A DNA stretch of 64,000 bases, taken from NCBI GenBank assembly GCA_902619825.1, contig CACNFT010000004.1, positions 86,697-150,696 on the forward strand. Reading direction: 5' to 3'. The notes beneath the pieces are model-generated. The model had not been told where the DNA came from and did no database searches. It saw only the letters and a program-made list of their open reading frames with translations. Of the stretch, positions 35,593 through 43,443 are shown in pieces. The DNA is from an uncultured Candidatus Actinomarina sp. (GTDB taxonomy: Bacteria; Actinomycetota; Acidimicrobiia; Actinomarinales; Actinomarinaceae). The position numbers and the translations under genes were made by a program. The first letter of the stretch is position 1. Every line of letters begins with the position of its first letter.

Positions 35593-36214
35593 TATCTACA
35601 CTTTTTATAAATACATCATCAACAGGTTTGTCCATATCCCCAGTTTGTACATTCGCAATTGCATCAACAACATCTATACCATTCGAAACTTTACCAAATA
35701 TTGTGTAGTCATACGGTAAAGGATAATCTACGTGCATTATGAAAAATTGACTTCCATTTGTATTAGGTCCTCTATTTGCCATCGCAACAATTCCTTTTTC
35801 ATATTGCATTGGATTATTCAGTTCATCTTGGAATTCATATCCAGGATATTTACCCATTTCACCGTGCCCTGTGCCACTGGGGTCACCACCTTGTATCATA
35901 AATCCTTTAATAACCCTGTGAAAAATAACATCATCGTAATAACCATCATTGGATAAGTTAACAAAGTTATTAACAGTTATAGGAGCAATATCGGTAAACA
36001 ACTCGATTTCAATTGAACCAAGTGAAGTTTCAATAACAGCACTGTAATTTCCACTTTCGTTAATATTCATAGCAGGCAGTTCTGAATATGTTTTATCGTA
36101 TGTCATTTCTATTTCCTCCGTTGTTTCAATTGTTGATTCTAATGTATTTTCTTCTGGTGGATCTTCACCACAGAATATAAATAATAACATGCTTATAATT
36201 AAGAATTTTTTCAT
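35579..36214 (-). CDS. Cyclophilin-type peptidyl-prolyl isomerase, probable lipoprotein
   Basis: Catalyses cis-trans isomerisation of prolyl bonds, probably outside the membrane. A hydrophobic signal (residues 1-14) ends in LLFIFCGE. The Cys could be lipidated although the lipobox is not canonical. An acidic Glu/Thr linker follows to about residue 55. The cyclophilin domain (about 55-211) has FHRVIKGFMIQGGDPSGTGHG, FQDELNN and NGSQFFIMHVDYP. The 3-prime end overlaps the convergent HTH-like gene; the start overlaps the thioesterase gene. Confidence 0.9.
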   Translation of the reverse strand: MKKFLIISMLLFIFCGEDPPEENTLESTIETTEEIEMTYDKTYSELPAMNINESGNYSAVIETSLGSIEIELFTDIAPITVNNFVNLSNDGYYDDVIFHRVIKGFMIQGGDPSGTGHGEMGKYPGYEFQDELNNPMQYEKGIVAMANRGPNTNGSQFFIMHVDYPLPYDYTIFGKVSNGIDVVDAIANVQTGDMDKPVDDVFIKSVDIKEN

Positions 36215-36594
36215 GTTCTGTCTATATTAGTTAATCTGACTGTAGAGCGTGCACATTCTTGATCGTTATTGTAAAGTTTTGCTTCCCAAATTTGTGATCT
36301 TTTGCCTAATTTAATTGGTGTTGCTTCACAAATAATAATTCCTTCCGTTACAGCTTTTATAAAATCTGTATTGTTGTTTACGCCAACCCAAGTACCTTCC
36401 TGGGTATAATACGCAGCATAAGATATTGCCGCTTCAGCCATTGTATCAATTACTCCTCCATGGACCATTCCCATTGGTTGTTTATGAAAATCTTTCACTT
36501 CCAACGAACTTTTAACATAACTTTCTTTTATTTCTAAAATTTCATGTCCTATGTAAGGATCAAATGTACCCTCTAAAAATTTATCATTATCCAT
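36211..36594 (-). CDS. Hotdog-fold thioesterase, PaaI/YdiI-like
   Basis: Probable acyl-CoA thioesterase of 127 residues. The hotdog signature is GMVHGGVIDTMAEAAISYAAY near residues 42-62, split here as GMVHGGVID and TMAEAAIS. It is followed by VGVNNNTDFIKAV and the beta-strand pattern of the PaaI group. Substrate is unknown. The ATG overlaps the upstream membrane protein gene by eight bases and the stop overlaps the cyclophilin gene by four, so the three form one unit. Confidence 0.85.
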   Translation of the reverse strand: MDNDKFLEGTFDPYIGHEILEIKESYVKSSLEVKDFHKQPMGMVHGGVIDTMAEAAISYAAYYTQEGTWVGVNNNTDFIKAVTEGIIICEATPIKLGKRSQIWEAKLYNNDQECARSTVRLTNIDRT

Positions 36595-37162
36595 TGTTTT
36601 GAAATATTCTTTCTAATCTTTTCTCGCCTGTACCTGATATGAACCACCAGTAACCAACAACTAGTGTAATAACTGTTATACCTATGACAAAATAAAGGTA
36701 AACCAAATTTAATTTAGCATCATAAATCATGTACATAGACCATAAATATGAAGAAAATCCATAAGTAGTTATAAATAAAGTAACAAAACTAAACCATGAA
36801 AAATTTTTATTAAGTACAGCTACAACCATTTTTTTTTGTTTTGTTGGGAAAAAATAATCATTCTCTAGTTCGTGAGCTATTAGTATTTTGTTATCAAACT
36901 CTTTGTTAATTTTTTGTTCTATAAATTCTGTGTAATTTCTTGAAAAAATTAGAAAATACGCATGAAAACTCAATATAACTGAACCAAATAATGAAATAAG
37001 TGGGACAAGATATAATGCATATTCATTGCTTAAAGATAAGTAGATAAAAATTGTATTCAAAATAAACAATATTCTGACATCCAAGAGAAACTGATCATGA
37101 TAATACCTATTCATTGACCGCATTCTTGATAATTGCTCTTTATAAATCGTAATTTTTTCCAT
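36587..37162 (-). CDS. Unknown four-helix membrane protein
   Basis: 191 residues with hydrophobic segments at roughly 30-45, 50-75, 120-140 and 150-175. A charged cytoplasmic loop (FIEQKINKEFDNKILIAHELE) separates the pairs. No family recognised. It heads a unit with the thioesterase and cyclophilin genes. TAAACT lies seven bases before the ATG, a leaderless-type promoter. The start faces that of another small membrane protein only 21 bases away. Confidence 0.75.
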   Translation of the reverse strand: MEKITIYKEQLSRMRSMNRYYHDQFLLDVRILFILNTIFIYLSLSNEYALYLVPLISLFGSVILSFHAYFLIFSRNYTEFIEQKINKEFDNKILIAHELENDYFFPTKQKKMVVAVLNKNFSWFSFVTLFITTYGFSSYLWSMYMIYDAKLNLVYLYFVIGITVITLVVGYWWFISGTGEKRLERIFQNNG

Positions 37163-37169
37163 TTGTTAG

Positions 37170-37175
37170 AGTTTA
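37170..37175 (-). promoter_or_regulatory. Leaderless-type -10 for the 36587-37162 membrane gene
   Basis: TAAACT (minus strand) ends seven bases before the ATG at 37162. It lies inside the 21-base divergent gap, so the plus-strand start for the gene at 37184 must overlap the same few bases. Confidence 0.45.
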
Positions 37176-37183
37176 TATTGGTT

Positions 37184-37552
37184 ATGTTTAATATAAAATT
37201 ACCAATTTGGTTAAATATATTGTTAATTATTACTGTTTTAATTAATATTTTCTCAAGTGTAACTATTGAATATCACACTATTTCATTCCAAGAGTACAGA
37301 AATTATGAAATTGTATGTGGAAACATATTAGAAGTTATTAGTACTACAAATATAGAAGATTTAAGTAAGGATTTAAGATTAAATTGGAGTTCATGCAGAG
37401 AGAAGGCATTTGTAATACTAATAACAAACCTTGTATCTCTCTCATTTTTAATAATTTTGCTAATATATCTTGTTTATATATATAAAAATAGAAAAGAACG
37501 TGAAGACATAAGTGATCTTTTAACAATTTTAAAAAGGATGAATAGAAAATGA
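37184..37552 (+). CDS. Unknown small membrane protein with two helices
   Basis: 122 residues from ATG 37184. A longer reading from 37133 would run back into the divergent gene and is unlikely. A membrane segment spans about 7-27. An external loop holds two Cys (EIVCGNILE and NWSSCREK), which could form a disulfide, and a second helix spans about 75-97. A charged cytoplasmic tail ends LKRMNRK. The stop overlaps the downstream LLM oxidoreductase by four bases, so the two are co-translated. No family recognised. Confidence 0.7.
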   Translation: MFNIKLPIWLNILLIITVLINIFSSVTIEYHTISFQEYRNYEIVCGNILEVISTTNIEDLSKDLRLNWSSCREKAFVILITNLVSLSFLIILLIYLVYIYKNRKEREDISDLLTILKRMNRK

Positions 37553-38490
37553 AAATTGGTGCAATGGTTCCACAAGGATGGAGAATGGATTTACATGATA
37601 TTAAACCGGAACAGCAATGGGATACAATAATTGAAGCCTCTGCAAGAATTGAAAAATTAAATTATGCTTCTGTTTGGGTGTATGACCATTTTCATACTGT
37701 TCCTTCACCGACTCAAGATCCTACCTTTGAGTGTTGGTCGTTAATGGCAGCATTGTCACAAGTTACCACGAATGTAAGAATTGGACAGATGTGCACATGT
37801 AACTCATACAGAAATCCTGCATACCTTACAAAAGTTGCATCAACGATTGATTCAATGTCTGGTGGAAGGTTAGAATTTGCAATCGGTGCTGGTTGGTATG
37901 ATCAAGAATATAAAGCATATGGATATGATTATCCGTCTGCTGGTGTCAGGTTGAAAATGTTAGAAGAAGCATTACAAATTTATATAGCTATGACTACTCA
38001 AGATAAAGCATCATTTGAAGGTGATTACTACAAGATAAAAGATGCAATCAATCAGCCAAAACCCTTACAGAAACCTTACCCTCCACTTTGGGTCTGTGGT
38101 GGTGGTGAAAAGGTAACACTAAAATTGTTAGCTAAGTATGGTGATTATGGGAATTGGGATGTTGATGTTGAGGGTTTTATTCATAAATCTAAAATTTTAA
38201 AAGATCATTGTGAAATTCAAAAACGTAATTATGCCGATATTAAAAAAACACTACATACAAACGTAATTATTGGAAATGATGAAAAAGACTTAGATGCAAA
38301 AATAAATAAAATAGTGAACATAACAGGAATCCCTAAAGAAATGTATATAGACAGACCATTAGTGGGAATAAAAGAAAAAGTTTTTGACACTATTGATGAA
38401 TTTTCCTCAGTTGAATGCGAATATTTAATTGCATACATTCCAGATATTGTATGGGGTGATACTTTAGAAATTTTATCAGAGAAGCTCTAA
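37549..38490 (+). CDS. LLM-class (F420-dependent type) oxidoreductase
   Basis: Luciferase-like monooxygenase-fold enzyme of 313 residues. In Actinobacteria such proteins usually use reduced F420. The TIM-barrel signatures are YASVWVYDHFH, NVRIGQMCTCNSYRNPAYLTK and STIDSMSGGRLEFAIGAGW, followed by QPKPLQKPYPPLWVCGGGE. Substrate unknown. It is coupled to the upstream membrane protein. A hairpin follows four bases after its stop. Cofactor choice between F420 and FMN cannot be fixed from the sequence alone. Confidence 0.88.
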   Translation: MKIGAMVPQGWRMDLHDIKPEQQWDTIIEASARIEKLNYASVWVYDHFHTVPSPTQDPTFECWSLMAALSQVTTNVRIGQMCTCNSYRNPAYLTKVASTIDSMSGGRLEFAIGAGWYDQEYKAYGYDYPSAGVRLKMLEEALQIYIAMTTQDKASFEGDYYKIKDAINQPKPLQKPYPPLWVCGGGEKVTLKLLAKYGDYGNWDVDVEGFIHKSKILKDHCEIQKRNYADIKKTLHTNVIIGNDEKDLDAKINKIVNITGIPKEMYIDRPLVGIKEKVFDTIDEFSSVECEYLIAYIPDIVWGDTLEILSEKL

Positions 38491-38494
38491 AAAA

Positions 38495-38520
38495 CGGAAG
38501 CCCCCAAAAAGGAGGCTTCC
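38495..38520 (-). terminator. Intrinsic terminator, probably for the minus-strand DUF3048 gene
   Basis: GGAAGCC pairs with GGCTTCC (7 bp), then one C-A mismatch and two more pairs close an A5 loop. Read on the minus strand the stem is followed by a G and six T, a proper intrinsic terminator, placed 75 bases after the stop of the DUF3048 gene. On the plus strand it starts five bases after the LLM stop but has no T tract, so for that gene it may only protect the 3-prime end. Confidence 0.75.
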
Positions 38521-38595
38521 CAACAGGGCTGCGTATCACACTTAATTGAAACGCACTCTTAGATTACCACGAACAATTCTAAAAAGTAAAGCTAT
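38521..38595 (-). other. 3-prime untranslated stretch with an inverted repeat
   Basis: Between the stop of the DUF3048 gene and its terminator the minus strand contains TGCGT and ACGCA separated by 16 bases (38527-38552). It could fold as an additional hairpin in the 3-prime end of the transcript. No coding potential was seen here. Confidence 0.35.
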
Positions 38596-40587
38596 TTAGC
38601 CAAAAGAAGGATTTTTTGTGTTCGGAACAAGTGAAATCCAGACTTTACCTTTAGGGACATACAATATATTGTTGTTGCTGTCTGTAATATGAAACGGATC
38701 TAGGTTTGATCCTCTTGTCCATTTAGCTTCTAGCATTTTTCCACCATGTAAAATTATTGCTCGTCCTTCACCAACTGTTTTAACAGAAGGTAACTGTAGA
38801 GGATGAACATATGGTTCACAAAAAAGGGCAATAACAGTATCGACTGAAATTTGTCCAGTATTGCCGTTTTCATCTAACCAATTGTGTATATTATTCTTAT
38901 TTTGATTTTGATAAGCATCATAGTAAGTTCTAATATATGATGATCCATTCCATGTCCATGTTGTCTCGGTATAACCAGAAAAAACTAAATTCAAAAATGA
39001 GTTGTTTTGCCAATTTTCAAAAGTTGGATCTCCCCATGGAAACAAAGGTTGAGGTATATTAACTTTCTTATAACCTTTTGATATAGCTATAGATTTTAAT
39101 TTTGCTGTATCTGCATATAAATTATGTGGAGCTTTTCTAGATGATATTCTGAAATATTCAGGTCTTCTGTCAGTAATTACTGGAACACCCATATCATTTA
39201 TTTCGGGAATTAATCCACCAGTAGCGCCACTGGCAACCAATACACCGCCCAAAGGTCTCAAAACTGTTGGATCAGTAGGTCGTGCAGACCTAATGGGCCC
39301 GTGATAACTAGTATCACTTTGAAAGAAAATATTGATAAATCTTGTCATACCCCCTTCAACTAATACTTCAAATACAGCATCAGCTTTTTGAGGACCGGAT
39401 TGTGGTCGAGCTCTTACATTATTATCATTTTTAATTCCTATCACTATGGAATTATTTGATCCAGATGGCATTGGAAGTCCATTCACTGGTGAGTTAATTC
39501 CTGAGATGTAATTTTGAGTTGGAACTTCACCTAATGAATTATATATTTTTTCCTTGGTGAGTGACCAATTTTGACTCAAATATGCATCAAGTTCTGCTTG
39601 AGAATTTACTTGAGCAGTTTGTCCATATCTATATACAAAAACTGGATAAAAACAGGGATCAGGAACCCAAACTTGAGAGGAATTTACATATCCAGTTATA
39701 CAATTTTCATTTGGATTGTAATATCTGAGATCAAGAGCCGAATTATTAGATGATTCAACAGATATTCCCTGATTATTATCTGTAATGTATGATTCTTCAC
39801 CCTTTTCTAACGCAGCTTTTGTAATTGGACCTAAAATTCCATCGACTACAAGACCTGACAGCTTTTGAAACTCTTTAATTGCTGTTTTTGTAGCTACTCC
39901 ATTTATACCATCAATATCTCCAATATAAATATCTAAGTCTTTAAGTAATTTTTGTGCATTTTCGATATCTTTTGAATATGTAATCTCTCTTATAGTATTA
40001 ATATCGGCTCCACCGATTGCGATAAAAGATTCTTCACCTTTTTCTAACGCAGCTTTTGTAATTGGACCTAAAATTCCATCGACTACAAGACCTGACAGCT
40101 TTTGAAACTCTTTAATAGCTGTTTTTGTATTAATATCAAGGACTCCATTAATTTCTCCTGTATATAAACCTAACTCATAGAGTTGGTATTGAGCATCTTC
40201 AAGATTTAAAATTTCTTTTAAAACAATTGTTGTCGTAGTTGTCGATACTGTAGTTGTAGAAGTTAATAAAGACGGCGCCGGTACTGTTGTAGTTGACTTA
40301 ATGATGGTATCTGATACTTCAATTGCATTTGAGATGTTATCAATACTTGTATCAATTTGTGTATTTAAGTTTATAGATATATAAGTAACAACGCTCAAAA
40401 GTAAAAGCCCAGAAAACAAAGATAATGTATATTTATTTCTAACACCGGTACTTTTTTTTAGAGAAACATCGTCCAAATTGATTGCGTCAGTAATATCGAT
40501 ATTTGATTCAATAACCTTATTGACAGTTGGATAATTTGGTCTCTTATTTTTTTTAGAATATAAACTTTTGTGTAATTTTTTATTCAT
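38596..40587 (-). CDS. DUF3048 protein with duplicated peptidoglycan-binding modules
   Basis: Membrane-anchored envelope protein of 663 residues. It has a charged cytoplasmic N terminus and one membrane helix near residues 53-73. A Thr/Ser linker follows (STTTVPAPSLLTSTTTVSTT), then two peptidoglycan-binding type 1 domains around 125-190 and 205-270. A YerB-like DUF3048 domain covers about 370-660, with RPQSGPQKADAVFEVLVEGG and HGPIRSARPTDPTVLRPLGG. The two binding modules share nearly identical C-terminal halves. ATG 40587 is preferred; a TTG two codons earlier is possible. TAGGGT lies five bases before the ATG. It follows a DUF3048 paralogue. Confidence 0.85.
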   Translation of the reverse strand: MNKKLHKSLYSKKNKRPNYPTVNKVIESNIDITDAINLDDVSLKKSTGVRNKYTLSLFSGLLLLSVVTYISINLNTQIDTSIDNISNAIEVSDTIIKSTTTVPAPSLLTSTTTVSTTTTTIVLKEILNLEDAQYQLYELGLYTGEINGVLDINTKTAIKEFQKLSGLVVDGILGPITKAALEKGEESFIAIGGADINTIREITYSKDIENAQKLLKDLDIYIGDIDGINGVATKTAIKEFQKLSGLVVDGILGPITKAALEKGEESYITDNNQGISVESSNNSALDLRYYNPNENCITGYVNSSQVWVPDPCFYPVFVYRYGQTAQVNSQAELDAYLSQNWSLTKEKIYNSLGEVPTQNYISGINSPVNGLPMPSGSNNSIVIGIKNDNNVRARPQSGPQKADAVFEVLVEGGMTRFINIFFQSDTSYHGPIRSARPTDPTVLRPLGGVLVASGATGGLIPEINDMGVPVITDRRPEYFRISSRKAPHNLYADTAKLKSIAISKGYKKVNIPQPLFPWGDPTFENWQNNSFLNLVFSGYTETTWTWNGSSYIRTYYDAYQNQNKNNIHNWLDENGNTGQISVDTVIALFCEPYVHPLQLPSVKTVGEGRAIILHGGKMLEAKWTRGSNLDPFHITDSNNNILYVPKGKVWISLVPNTKNPSFG
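39791..39892 (-). repeat. 102-bp intragenic repeat, copy 2 of the peptidoglycan-binding module
   Basis: Differs from 40028-40129 at two positions (100 of 102 identical by my alignment). The copies lie 237 bp apart, exactly 79 codons, so both encode KTAIKEFQKLSGLVVDGILG and the residues after it in frame. The flanking halves of the two modules are much less alike. Confidence 0.9.
40028..40129 (-). repeat. 102-bp intragenic repeat, copy 1 of the peptidoglycan-binding module
   Basis: First copy in transcription order; see 39791-39892. Near identity confined to one half of each module points to recent gene conversion or slippage duplication rather than old domain duplication alone. Confidence 0.9.
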
Positions 40588-40644
40588 ACGCAACCCTAAA
40601 TATTATTTTACTAAATTAATAGTTGTGTATTTTTTAAATGAAAA

Positions 40645-41757
40645 TTAATTATCAGAAATGGTAATTTCACCATTTAAAGGAAGTAAATGTATCCATTGTT
40701 TACTAGGTGGTACATCTATTTTATTTTGACTAGCATCAAGAAATTCAAAAGGATCCGAAATATCGTTTCTTCTCCAAGTTCCTTCAATATATTTACCTTC
40801 ATAAAATATTGTTACCGGACCAACACCTACTGTCAAAACGCTAGGTAGAGTTGTAGCTTCATCATTGTATAAAGGCCCTTGAATAACTACGACTGTAGGA
40901 GATTTTAAAATATCTTCATATCCATCTCTAGTAATAAAGTTATGAGCAACTGCATCAGTATTAGGTGCATAACCATCAGCAATAAATCTACTGTACTGAT
41001 CATTATCTAATTTCCAAATAACAGTTGTCTTTTCACTATATTTTAGGGTTATTCTATTTGCTCCTGGTGACCAATTATTTTGATCAGTACCAAACTTGTA
41101 TAATGGATTCACATCCTGATTGAATAAGAACCCCTTACTGTCAATATACTCTCTCACAAGCTCAGTATCAGCATAAAGATTATGTGGTGCGTTTCGATCA
41201 GGAATTCGGAACATTGTCGGTGCACTTACTTCTTCTAGAACTGGAACTCCGAGTTCACGTATAGTTGGAATGAGACCAGCAGTTGCACCAGACACAACTA
41301 ATATTCCACCATATGGTCTAACCATTGTTGGATCAGTAGGTCTTGCTGACCGAATTGGTCCAACATAATCACTTGATCTGTCAAGGTAAAAAGCAAGGAA
41401 GCGAGTCATGCCACCCTCAACAAGGATCTCCATAACAGAGTCTGCTTCCTGTAATCCAGATTGGGGACGTGCATTGTAATTATTATCAATTTTAAAAGCT
41501 ATAACTCTACGCGGTCTTTTTAACCATAATTCATTACTTATCTCTAAACCAGTAAATGGTGACATTTTTTCTTTATCATAAACATAACTTTCAACAATAG
41601 AAGTAGATGATGTATTTACAGTAGTTGTAGTTGAGTCTTCTGAATCATTATTCACTTGGGCTAATGTAGTTGTACTTTCAACAACATCAGTTGAATCATT
41701 TGAAGATGAACATAAAACTAATAAAAAGGTAAGAAGAATAAAACCAAATTTTTTCAT
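40645..41757 (-). CDS. DUF3048 (YerB-like) lipoprotein
   Basis: Probable lipoprotein of 370 residues with lipobox LLVLC at residues 12-16, then a Thr-rich linker (STTTLAQ, DSTTTTVNTSSTS). A DUF3048 domain covers about 60-365. It shares NARPQSGLQEADSVMEILVEGG-type and GPIRSARPTDPTMVRPYGG segments with its neighbour. The family is common in Firmicutes and Actinobacteria and its activity is unknown. It lacks the peptidoglycan-binding modules of its neighbour. TAATAT lies six bases before the ATG, at the end of the ALDH gene. Confidence 0.87.
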   Translation of the reverse strand: MKKFGFILLTFLLVLCSSSNDSTDVVESTTTLAQVNNDSEDSTTTTVNTSSTSIVESYVYDKEKMSPFTGLEISNELWLKRPRRVIAFKIDNNYNARPQSGLQEADSVMEILVEGGMTRFLAFYLDRSSDYVGPIRSARPTDPTMVRPYGGILVVSGATAGLIPTIRELGVPVLEEVSAPTMFRIPDRNAPHNLYADTELVREYIDSKGFLFNQDVNPLYKFGTDQNNWSPGANRITLKYSEKTTVIWKLDNDQYSRFIADGYAPNTDAVAHNFITRDGYEDILKSPTVVVIQGPLYNDEATTLPSVLTVGVGPVTIFYEGKYIEGTWRRNDISDPFEFLDASQNKIDVPPSKQWIHLLPLNGEITISDN

Positions 41758-41761
41758 ATGC

Positions 41762-43408
41762 TCATATTAGTGCTGAAAACATTAACTTTATAAAATTTAT
41801 TGGTGAATTACTAATTTGATAATATGTAAGGTTTCTAAATAATCGTCTTGATTTTCTATTTGTAATAAACCATGGGGGATCAATAAATCTAGTCATTCTA
41901 AATTTCGTATATACAACTCCTTTCAATGGTGATTCAAATAACATTGAATTGTGTACGACTGATTGACCACTTTGTATGTCATTATCTTTGTTACCAGGAA
42001 AACCTCCCCATGGTAACTGAGGAATGATATAGCCCATTGCTGCCCATTCGTTTATCGCAACCGTACCATAATTTAATTTATCAATATATAGCTCAGTTAA
42101 ATGCTTATTAAATTTTTTATCTTGATCTTTTATGATTACAGTTACACCAAGGTTTCCCCATAATTCATTGTTGCAATAATCTATTGCTTTACTTGCAAAG
42201 TCTTCTGTATTTTTATAATCAATTCTTTTGAAATATAAAGCTGAAGACCAAACCTCATCTAGTTCGTATTTATTATAAGCTTTTATCTCTCGAGTAAGAT
42301 GTGGAGTTGTACAGCTTAAAGAATTAACTCTTTCGTAACCTTTATCTTTTTCTAACTTCTTTAATCTATCAATGCTATCTGGATAATAAGCCTTTCTGTC
42401 TTTAATCTTGTTCATGTAGTGCTTTATGTACTTAATTAATGTATCAGTATGTCCCCACCCATCAGGGAGAACAACAACTTGTGCAGATATACAATTAAAA
42501 CCATTGTTATTTAATTTTCCAGTAACAATTTTTCGAGCTTGATATTTAATATCAGATGTAGACCAATTACCAGGTTGGATAATAATTGGAGTAACATTAC
42601 CTAACTCGGATGTAATTGGTTTATTATTAATCTTTCGAAGTTTTTTTAGTTTTCGATCATTATCCGAAAGTTCTCTTCCATAGACAATATCTTCGTAGGT
42701 TTTGTCTGATCCCGTAAGATGAATATGATTTATACCTGGATGTTTTGTCATATATTTTGACTCATCAACATTACCCGTAGTAACAATAATATAACCACGT
42801 TCAATAAAATTTTGAAAAACTTTTTCAAACACTGGTTTTAAATATTCGTTTACTGGATTTAATTTTAATAATATTACTGATCTCCTAGTTACGAGATGAT
42901 ACATTACATCAAGATATGGAATTGAGGAGTAATTTCCAGCACCTAGAACAAGTGTTATTGATGGATCAATGTCATATCTTTTAGAAAATCCTCTATATAA
43001 GTTTATATCTTCAAATGACATTGATTTATTGAAATATACTTTTGCATTAATAAATGGGAAAGATATACGTTCAATCATATTATTTGGAAAAACGTTATAA
43101 CTATTTTCTTGTTCATTATATTTGCTCACACTTAGGTCAGAATCGTCAATAAGTGTATCTCTGTAATATTGTGTTGCTAGTACTGCAGCATACGGTCCTC
43201 CTACCCATTCTTCACCCTCTGCAGGTGTTTTAGTTGTACCTTTATTATCTGATGAAATTGTTGCCCAAAAATAGGCTACTTCATTAATATTTGAGATAGT
43301 TTCTTCTAACATTGAAGCTAATTGAACATTATTGATTAAATTAAATTCTTTTGATTTTGTCCTTAAAGTGCTTATAAACCGATCTATATCTAATTTTGTA
43401 AGGGACAT
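41762..43408 (-). CDS. Divergent aldehyde dehydrogenase superfamily protein
   Basis: 548 residues with the ALDH fold. HLTGSDKTY corresponds to the FTGS cofactor-binding segment, ELGNVTPIII to the ELGGKSP motif with its Glu, and NNGFNCISAQVVV to the G-Q-x-C catalytic Cys region. The C-terminal half keeps EWAAMGYIIPQLPWGGFPG. It is longer and more divergent than common ALDHs and extends past the usual end with about 60 residues that look membrane-associating (FITNRKSRRLFRNLTYYQIS). It follows the gcv genes but has its own promoter, so a link to glycine metabolism is not implied. Substrate unknown. Confidence 0.78.
   Translation of the reverse strand: MSLTKLDIDRFISTLRTKSKEFNLINNVQLASMLEETISNINEVAYFWATISSDNKGTTKTPAEGEEWVGGPYAAVLATQYYRDTLIDDSDLSVSKYNEQENSYNVFPNNMIERISFPFINAKVYFNKSMSFEDINLYRGFSKRYDIDPSITLVLGAGNYSSIPYLDVMYHLVTRRSVILLKLNPVNEYLKPVFEKVFQNFIERGYIIVTTGNVDESKYMTKHPGINHIHLTGSDKTYEDIVYGRELSDNDRKLKKLRKINNKPITSELGNVTPIIIQPGNWSTSDIKYQARKIVTGKLNNNGFNCISAQVVVLPDGWGHTDTLIKYIKHYMNKIKDRKAYYPDSIDRLKKLEKDKGYERVNSLSCTTPHLTREIKAYNKYELDEVWSSALYFKRIDYKNTEDFASKAIDYCNNELWGNLGVTVIIKDQDKKFNKHLTELYIDKLNYGTVAINEWAAMGYIIPQLPWGGFPGNKDNDIQSGQSVVHNSMLFESPLKGVVYTKFRMTRFIDPPWFITNRKSRRLFRNLTYYQISNSPINFIKLMFSALI
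41764..41769 (-). promoter_or_regulatory. Leaderless-type -10 for the DUF3048 lipoprotein gene
   Basis: TAATAT (minus strand) lies exactly six bases before the ATG at 41757. It overlaps the ALDH stop codon (TGA at 41762-41764). No Shine-Dalgarno is present. Confidence 0.55.
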
Positions 43409-43414
43409 ACTTAC

Positions 43415-43443
43415 ATATTATTCGGTTATTTCAAGAAGTTCAA
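43415..43443 (-). promoter_or_regulatory. Promoter of the ALDH gene inside the end of gcvPB
   Basis: On the minus strand TTGAAC (43438-43443), a 17-base spacer, and TAATAT (43415-43420) are followed by six bases and the ATG at 43408. It is the best sigma-70-like promoter in the window. The -10 includes the gcvPB stop codon and the -35 lies in the last codons of gcvPB. Confidence 0.65.

Noticed and set aside
37133..37183. Longer N terminus for the 37184 membrane protein
   Set aside because: It would overlap the start region of the divergent gene and places extra residues before the first helix without support.
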